DNA of 10,595 bases from JAPUME01 sp964605715 (GTDB lineage: Bacteria; Acidobacteriota; Terriglobia; UBA7540; JAPUME01), in the NCBI GenBank assembly GCA_964605715.1, contig CAZSDV010000066.1:1-10595 (forward strand). Reading direction: 5' to 3'. Shown here piece after piece: positions 6,674 to 10,595 of this stretch (positions are counted from its first letter, which is position 1; every line of letters starts with the position of its first letter). Both the position numbers and the translations under genes were made by a program. The notes under the pieces are model-generated. The model had not been told where the DNA came from. It did no database searches and saw only the letters and a program-made list of their open reading frames with translations.

Positions 6674-8377
6674 ATGGCAAAAATCAGCAAACAAGCTTAT
6701 ATGGAAATGTTTGGTCCAACGACAGGAGATCGTGTTCGCTTAGGCGATACTGAACTTTGGATCAAAGTTGAAGATGATCGGACGACTTACGGTGATGAAG
6801 TAAAGTTTGGTGGTGGCAAGGTAATCCGCGATGGCATGGGGCAATGTCAACGTCGAAGCGAAGAGGTTGTGGATGTGGTTATCACCAACGCCTTGATTCT
6901 TGATCATTGGGGAATTATTAAAGCTGATGTTGGAATTAAAAATGGTCGTATCTCGGGTATTGGAAAAGCTGGCAATCCTGATGTGCAAAAAGGGGTGGGC
7001 ATTCTAATTGGACCAGGAACTGAAGTTATTGCTGGCGAAGGTCAAATCCTAACAGCGGGTGGCATTGATGCGCACATTCATTTTATTTGTCCTCAGCAGA
7101 TTGATGAAGCACTGATGTCTGGTATCACAACCATGCTTGGAGGAGGAACAGGGCCTGCGACTGGCACGAATGCTACAACTTGTACTCCTGGCCCATGGAA
7201 TATTCACCGGATGCTACAAGCCGCAGAAGATTTACCAATGAATTTAGGATTTTTGGCAAAGGGGAATTCCAGCTTACCAGAAGCACTTGAAGAGCAAGTG
7301 ATGGCTGGAACAATCGGATTAAAACTGCATGAGGATTGGGGAACCACACCCGCATCGATTGATAACTGCTTATCAGTTGCAGAGGAGATGGATGTTCAAG
7401 TGGCAATTCATACCGATACGTTAAATGAATCAGGGTTTGTCGAGGATACGCTCGCCGCCATGAAGGGGCGAACTATCCATACCTACCATACTGAAGGTGC
7501 TGGTGGTGGGCACGCGCCAGACATCATCAAGGCATGCAGTAAGAGTTTTGTTCTTCCTTCGTCGACCAATCCCACCCGCCCGTATACAGTTAACACGGTG
7601 GATGAGCACTTGGATATGCTAATGGTCTGTCATCATCTCGATCCAAATATCGCCGAAGACGTGGCATTTGCAGAGTCAAGGATTCGACGCGAAACCATCG
7701 CAGCAGAAGACATCCTGCATGATCTCGGTGCGTTTTCAATGGTGGCCTCGGATTCACAGGCAATGGGCCGCGTTGGAGAGGTAATCACACGAACATGGCA
7801 GACCGCACATAAAATGAAAGTGCAACGTGGCAGCTTAGCCGGAGATAAACAGGACGTAGACAATCTAAGAGCACGGCGATATATCGCGAAATACAGCATA
7901 AACCCAGCCATTGCTCATGGCATCTCGCATGAGGTTGGTTCTATTGAAATAGGTAAACTAGCGGACCTAGTCCTCTGGTCTCCAGCATTTTTTGCCGCGA
8001 AGCCAAGCCTCATCGTAAAAGGAGGCATGATTGTGGCAGCGCCAATGGGCGATCCAAATGCCTCAATTCCAACACCTCAACCAGTGCATTATCGCCCTAT
8101 GTTTGGAAGTCTCGGTGGTGCAAGGCATGCAACTAGAATGACTTTTATTTCGCAAGCCGCGTCAGATGCAGAAATTCCTAAACAGTTAAATTTATCCAGC
8201 ATGATAGGGACAGTTAAAAACTGTCGAAAAATTAGCAAGGCCAACATGATCCTTAATAACTATCAACCCGATATTCGAGTAGACCCTCAAACATATCAAG
8301 TGTTTGCTGACGGAAAGTTATTAACCTGTGAACCAGCGAATAAACTACCCCTAGCACAGCGATATTTTTTATTCTGA
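6674..8377 (+). CDS. ureC: Urease alpha subunit UreC (catalytic)
   Basis: Catalytic subunit carrying the two-nickel centre, amidohydrolase superfamily. At 567 residues it is the same length as the Klebsiella aerogenes enzyme, and the active-site residues fall at the same numbers: His134 and His136 (GGIDAHIHFICPQQ), the carbamylated Lys217 and His219 (GLKLHEDWGTTP), His246 (VAIHTDT), His272 (YHTEGAGGGH), flap Cys319 and His320 (MVCHHLDPNIAEDV), Arg336 (FAESRIRRE) and Asp360 (ASDSQAMGRVGE). All nickel ligands are therefore present and the enzyme is predicted active. The N-terminus MAKISKQAYMEMFGPTTGDR and C-terminus PLAQRYFLF are canonical. AAAGGA (6662-6667) is the ribosome site. ureE follows after 2 bases. 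Confidence 0.99.
   Translation: MAKISKQAYMEMFGPTTGDRVRLGDTELWIKVEDDRTTYGDEVKFGGGKVIRDGMGQCQRRSEEVVDVVITNALILDHWGIIKADVGIKNGRISGIGKAGNPDVQKGVGILIGPGTEVIAGEGQILTAGGIDAHIHFICPQQIDEALMSGITTMLGGGTGPATGTNATTCTPGPWNIHRMLQAAEDLPMNLGFLAKGNSSLPEALEEQVMAGTIGLKLHEDWGTTPASIDNCLSVAEEMDVQVAIHTDTLNESGFVEDTLAAMKGRTIHTYHTEGAGGGHAPDIIKACSKSFVLPSSTNPTRPYTVNTVDEHLDMLMVCHHLDPNIAEDVAFAESRIRRETIAAEDILHDLGAFSMVASDSQAMGRVGEVITRTWQTAHKMKVQRGSLAGDKQDVDNLRARRYIAKYSINPAIAHGISHEVGSIEIGKLADLVLWSPAFFAAKPSLIVKGGMIVAAPMGDPNASIPTPQPVHYRPMFGSLGGARHATRMTFISQAASDAEIPKQLNLSSMIGTVKNCRKISKANMILNNYQPDIRVDPQTYQVFADGKLLTCEPANKLPLAQRYFLF
8209..8225. repeat. Short hairpin sequence inside ureC
   Basis: GACAGTTAAAAACTGTC has perfect 7-base arms around AAA, within codons for GTVKNC of UreC. 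No T-run follows. It is short enough to be a chance occurrence. Confidence 0.35.
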
Positions 8378-8379
8378 AT

Positions 8380-8820
8380 ATGATCCACCTGACAAAAACA
8401 ATAAGCTGCGAAGACTCCCCTCAGGCTACCCTTACCTTGCCATTTGCAAATAGGACAAAAAGCCGATTGCGAACTTCATTGGATGATGGTCGGGCAGCGG
8501 GCCTATTTCTAGAACGAGGACAAGTGCTGGAGCAAGGCGATCTACTGAGTAGCGAAGACGGCATGATCGTTGAAGTAATCGCTGCCCAAGAAAAAGTCTC
8601 CGTTGTAAGGTGTGATAACCCCTTACTCATGGCAAAAGCATGTTATCACTTAGGAAATCGACATGTTCCATTACAAATAAATGCTGGCAGGCTTCAATAT
8701 TTGCATGATCATGTACTAGATAATATGTTAGTTGGCCTTGGCTTAACCGTTCAGGTTGAAATGGTACCCTTTCAACCTGGATCTGGCGCCTACAGCAACC
8801 ATGGTCATCGGCATCATTAA
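8380..8820 (+). CDS. ureE: Urease accessory protein UreE (nickel metallochaperone)
   Basis: Dimeric cytoplasmic nickel carrier that hands nickel to UreG for urease activation. The 146 residues show an N-terminal beta domain with TKSRLRTSLDDGRAAGLFLERG (about 26-47) and a C-terminal metal-binding domain with YHLGNRHVPLQ (89-99; His95 corresponds to the interface nickel ligand His96 of Klebsiella) and YLHDHVLDNML (107-117, with His109 and His111). PFQPGSGAYSNHGHRHH closes the protein: a short His tail of four His, much less than the long His-rich tails of Klebsiella-type UreE, so nickel storage capacity should be modest. The start is 2 bases after the ureC stop with no clear ribosome site, so reinitiation is likely. 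A near-perfect palindrome lies at 8752-8779. Confidence 0.95.
   Translation: MIHLTKTISCEDSPQATLTLPFANRTKSRLRTSLDDGRAAGLFLERGQVLEQGDLLSSEDGMIVEVIAAQEKVSVVRCDNPLLMAKACYHLGNRHVPLQINAGRLQYLHDHVLDNMLVGLGLTVQVEMVPFQPGSGAYSNHGHRHH
8752..8779. repeat. Near-perfect 28-base palindrome near the 3' end of ureE
   Basis: CAGGTTGAAA (8752-8761) and TTTCAACCTG (8770-8779) are exact 10-base arms. The 8-base interior TGGTACCC adds three further pairs (GGT/ACC) after one mismatch, so 13 of 14 positions pair. As RNA this is a good stem with an up to 8-base loop. It lies in codons for VQVEMVPFQPG, about 40 bases before the ureE stop and about 80 bases before the 54-codon ORF. There is no T-run, so it is not an intrinsic terminator. 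Confidence 0.7.
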
Positions 8821-8859
8821 ACTTAATAAATCCAACGAAAAACATTAGGATTCATCATA

Positions 8860-9024
8860 ATGACGGTCATGCAAGACTTGCTAATAACACATAAAAAACG
8901 TGCTCAAGCTCTATTCCAAGGATGTAAGCAAGCGCCCCTCCTCAACACAACATATCTGGTGGGTTTTCATCACCATCATTACCCTTGGACCGTAAAATAT
9001 AAAGATGTAGGCTGCAAATCATGA
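8860..9024 (+). CDS. Unrecognised 54-residue ORF with a HHHH motif between ureE and ureF
   Basis: I do not recognise this protein. It fills the otherwise empty 200-base interval between ureE and ureF. AGGA (8847-8850) lies 9 bases before its ATG, and its TGA stop overlaps the ureF ATG as ATGA, the same junction seen at urtC-urtD and urtE-ureD. The predicted peptide starts MTVMQDLLITHKKRAQALFQ, contains GFHHHHYPW (35-43) and ends KYKDVGCKS, with Cys at 22 and 52. There is no clear signal peptide or membrane span. The His cluster and the place among nickel-handling genes suggest metal binding or a role in coupling ureF translation, but both are inference. It could also be a non-functional leader or a chance ORF. 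A second in-frame ATG exists at 8869. Confidence 0.5.
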   Translation: MTVMQDLLITHKKRAQALFQGCKQAPLLNTTYLVGFHHHHYPWTVKYKDVGCKS

Positions 9025-9692
9025 AAGATGTCAGTTTAATTAGGCTAATGCAATTATGCAGTAGTGGGCTGCCCATTGGTAATTTCACCTATTCACAAGG
9101 GTTGGAATGGGCGGTTGAATGTCAATGGATAAAAACAGAACAAGACCTACGTGAGTGGTTATGTGACCTCATCCACAACAATCTCGCCTTGCTTGAAATC
9201 CCGATATTACTCAGAATGTTAAATGCTTGCCAGGCAAAAGACGAACTTGCGTTAGGGCGATGGACCGATCTGTTGCTCGCTCATCGCGAAACAAGTGAAT
9301 TGCGGTTTGAAGAAAATAATCGTGGCCGTGCAATGCACAAATTGCTACTTGAGTTAAATATTGGCATGGCTAACCTGTGGAAACCTATACTAATAAAGTC
9401 GCAAAGTGCGGGGTTTGCTCTCGCGGCTGAACACTGGAAGATTTCATTACCGTACACAGCACAGGGCTTTGGATGGTCCTGGCTAGAAAATATGGTTCTC
9501 TCTGGTATTAAACTTATCCCACTTGGGCAAATGGCGGGGCAGCGAATTTTACGGGATCTTTCTGAAGAACTTTATGCTGCTACGGAAAAAGGGCTTAACA
9601 TTAATGATGATAGTATAGGCAGTTCCGCACCAGCGTTGGCACACGCGAGTGCATGCCACGAAACACAGTACACAAGATTATTTAGATCTTAA
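9021..9692 (+). CDS. ureF: Urease accessory protein UreF
   Basis: All-helical accessory protein that bridges UreD and UreG on apo-urease and gates the GTP-dependent nickel delivery. The 223 residues match the family. Landmarks: LIRLMQLCSSGLPIGNFTYSQGLEWAVE (about 6-33), LAHRETSELRFEENNRG (about 86-102), YTAQGFGWSWLENMVLSGIKLIPLGQ (about 144-169) and the C-terminal SSAPALAHASACHETQYTRLFRS, which is where UreF contacts its partners. The start is secure: an in-frame stop at 9000-9002 excludes extension and the sequence from the ATG is the standard N-terminus. Only a weak AGG precedes it, so translation probably depends on coupling from the overlapping 54-codon ORF. Its TAA overlaps an ATG at 9692 in the ureG frame. 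Confidence 0.95.
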   Translation: MKDVSLIRLMQLCSSGLPIGNFTYSQGLEWAVECQWIKTEQDLREWLCDLIHNNLALLEIPILLRMLNACQAKDELALGRWTDLLLAHRETSELRFEENNRGRAMHKLLLELNIGMANLWKPILIKSQSAGFALAAEHWKISLPYTAQGFGWSWLENMVLSGIKLIPLGQMAGQRILRDLSEELYAATEKGLNINDDSIGSSAPALAHASACHETQYTRLFRS

Positions 9693-9706
9693 TGAAGAGA
9701 GTTATT

Positions 9707-10318
9707 ATGAGTACCAAAAAAACGCCCTTAAGAATTGGTGTCGGTGGGCCGGTTGGCTCAGGGAAAACAGCCTTACTGGAAGCACTCTGTAAGGCCATGC
9801 GCGAAACCCATCAGCTAGCGGTTGTTACCAACGATATCTATACAAAAGAAGATGCACAATTCTTAGTTAACCATGAGGCATTAACACCTGATCGAATAAT
9901 TGGCGTTGAAACAGGTGGCTGTCCTCATACAGCCATCCGAGAAGATGCTTCAATGAATATAGCTGCGGTAGAAGACTTAAGTGCCTTATTTCCAGATCTA
10001 GATCTCATCTTTATTGAAAGCGGTGGAGACAATTTATCGGCTACTTTTAGTCCTGAACTCGCAGATTTAACCATTTACGTTATTGATGTTGCTGAAGGAG
10101 AGAAAATCCCAAGAAAAGGCGGTCCAGGAATTACCCATTCAGATCTGCTTATCATAAATAAAATCGACTTAGCTCCCCATGTTGGAGCATCCCTGGAGAT
10201 TATGGAAAGCGACACAAAAAAAATGAGGTGCGGAAAAGATTACGTATTCTCTAATCTTAAAACAAAACAAGGGCTAACAGAGATAATAAAATTTATTACC
10301 GAACACGGCATGCTCTGA
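9707..10318 (+). CDS. ureG: Urease accessory GTPase UreG
   Basis: SIMIBI-class GTPase that takes nickel from UreE and delivers it through UreF and UreD into urease. From the chosen start it has 203 residues, close to the usual ~205, and shows the P-loop GGPVGSGKT (13-21), the nickel-binding CPH (72-74) within VETGGCPHTAIREDASMN, the switch region ESGGDNLSATFS (104-115), VAEGEKIPRKGGPGI and the base-recognition NKID (151-154). An earlier in-frame ATG at 9692 overlaps the ureF stop (TAATG) and would add MKRVI. The start at 9707 is preferred because AAGAGAG lies just upstream and MSTKKTPLRIGVGG aligns with the family start. It is the last gene of the urease block; no clear terminator follows. 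Confidence 0.96.
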   Translation: MSTKKTPLRIGVGGPVGSGKTALLEALCKAMRETHQLAVVTNDIYTKEDAQFLVNHEALTPDRIIGVETGGCPHTAIREDASMNIAAVEDLSALFPDLDLIFIESGGDNLSATFSPELADLTIYVIDVAEGEKIPRKGGPGITHSDLLIINKIDLAPHVGASLEIMESDTKKMRCGKDYVFSNLKTKQGLTEIIKFITEHGML

Positions 10319-10385
10319 ACTGGTACCGGAAATAATTTCGTGGGTTGGTAGTCTCTGCTGGCCTTACTCTGGAGCTGATCTCAGT
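10319..10385. other. Convergent spacer between ureG and the DUF1501 gene
   Basis: These 67 bases separate two converging genes, so a bidirectional terminator would be expected. I see no strong GC-rich hairpin followed by a T-run in either direction; weak self-complementary pieces exist (e.g. GAGCTGATCTC) but none is convincing. Confidence 0.4.
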
Positions 10386-10595
10386 CTATGCAAGAATTTT
10401 CTTAACGACTTTACCAGCCACATCCGTCAAACGGAAGTCACGACCCTGGTGGCGGAAAACGAGCTTTTCATGATTGAAACCTAAACAATGAAGTATGGTT
10501 GCGTGCAGGTCATGGACGTGAATTTTATCCTCTACGATATTTAAACCAAAATCATCTGTCTTTCCAATTGTTTGACCCCCTTTAATGCCACCTCC
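10386..10595 (-). CDS. DUF1501-family protein, C-terminal end; 5' end outside window
   Basis: Read on the - strand from 10595 the frame is open for 69 residues to a TAG at 10386-10388. It begins GGGIKGGQTIGKTDDFGLN, continues VEDKIHVHDLHATILHCLG and ends GRDFRLTDVAGKVVKKILA. This is the characteristic tail of DUF1501 proteins, an alkaline-phosphatase/sulfatase-fold family that often carries a Tat signal and is usually placed beside DUF1553 or DUF1800 genes in Planctomycetota, Verrucomicrobiota and relatives. The biochemical role of the family is not well defined. It converges on ureG and has no evident link to urea metabolism. The family call rests on pattern recognition of the C-terminus only; the N-terminal part cannot be checked. 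Confidence 0.8.
   Translation of the reverse strand, partial: GGGIKGGQTIGKTDDFGLNIVEDKIHVHDLHATILHCLGFNHEKLVFRHQGRDFRLTDVAGKVVKKILA

Noticed and set aside
7633..7911. Antisense open frames opposite ureC and other genes
   Set aside because: They lie fully inside strongly conserved genes, have no ribosome sites or recognisable domains, and follow from codon bias of the sense gene.
10000..10010. AGATCTAGATCT palindrome in ureG
   Set aside because: A 12-base palindrome made from a repeated 6-base word is expected by chance in 10 kb and lies in ordinary coding sequence.
1..10595. CRISPR arrays, tRNA or rRNA genes, insertion sequences
   Set aside because: No regular repeat-spacer pattern, no cloverleaf or rRNA-like sequence, and no transposase frame or terminal repeats were seen on either strand.

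Overview
The window holds one contiguous nitrogen-acquisition locus on the + strand: the 3' end of a glutamine synthetase gene, four genes of a urea ABC transporter (urtB, urtC, urtD, urtE) and a complete urease set (ureD, ureA, ureB, ureC, ureE, ureF, ureG). The last ~210 bases are the C-terminal end of a DUF1501-family protein on the - strand, convergent with ureG. Both terminal genes run off the window.

Layout: partial glnA-like gene (3-707); a 164-base AT-rich gap that is the only plausible promoter region visible; urtB (872) to urtC (TTG start, 2532) to urtD (ATGA overlap) to urtE (2-base gap); ureD (ATGA overlap with urtE); ureA, ureB, ureC, ureE at 2-24 base spacings; a 200-base interval holding a previously unnamed 54-codon ORF with a HHHH motif that overlaps the ureF start by ATGA; ureF; ureG; a 67-base convergent spacer; DUF1501 tail. 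The tight spacing points to one polycistronic unit from urtB to ureG. A 10-base run of N lies inside urtE near its 3' end.

How the genes work together: UrtB and UrtC form the inner-membrane channel and UrtD and UrtE are its two ATPases. Urease (UreABC) splits imported urea to ammonia and CO2 in the cytoplasm. UreD, UreF and UreG, with UreE as nickel donor, load the two-nickel centre, and glutamine synthetase captures the ammonia. The periplasmic urea-binding protein UrtA is not present between the glutamine synthetase and urtB, and no nickel transporter is visible.

Organism: a Gram-negative bacterium of moderate-to-low GC (AT-rich codon use throughout; not measured exactly). The urt-ure proteins look proteobacterial, the glutamine synthetase fragment looks like the GSI-alpha type (no NLYDLPPEE adenylylation motif), and the DUF1501 tail is of a kind abundant in Planctomycetota, Verrucomicrobiota and Lentisphaerota and also found in some marine Gammaproteobacteria. 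The phylum cannot be fixed from this window. The mixture allows either lineage or transfer of the urt-ure block.

Most of the window is a well-known system. The items most worth a second look are the 54-codon His-containing ORF between ureE and ureF, a perfect 13-bp-arm inverted repeat inside ureD, a similar near-perfect palindrome in ureE, the absence of urtA, and the assembly gap in urtE.
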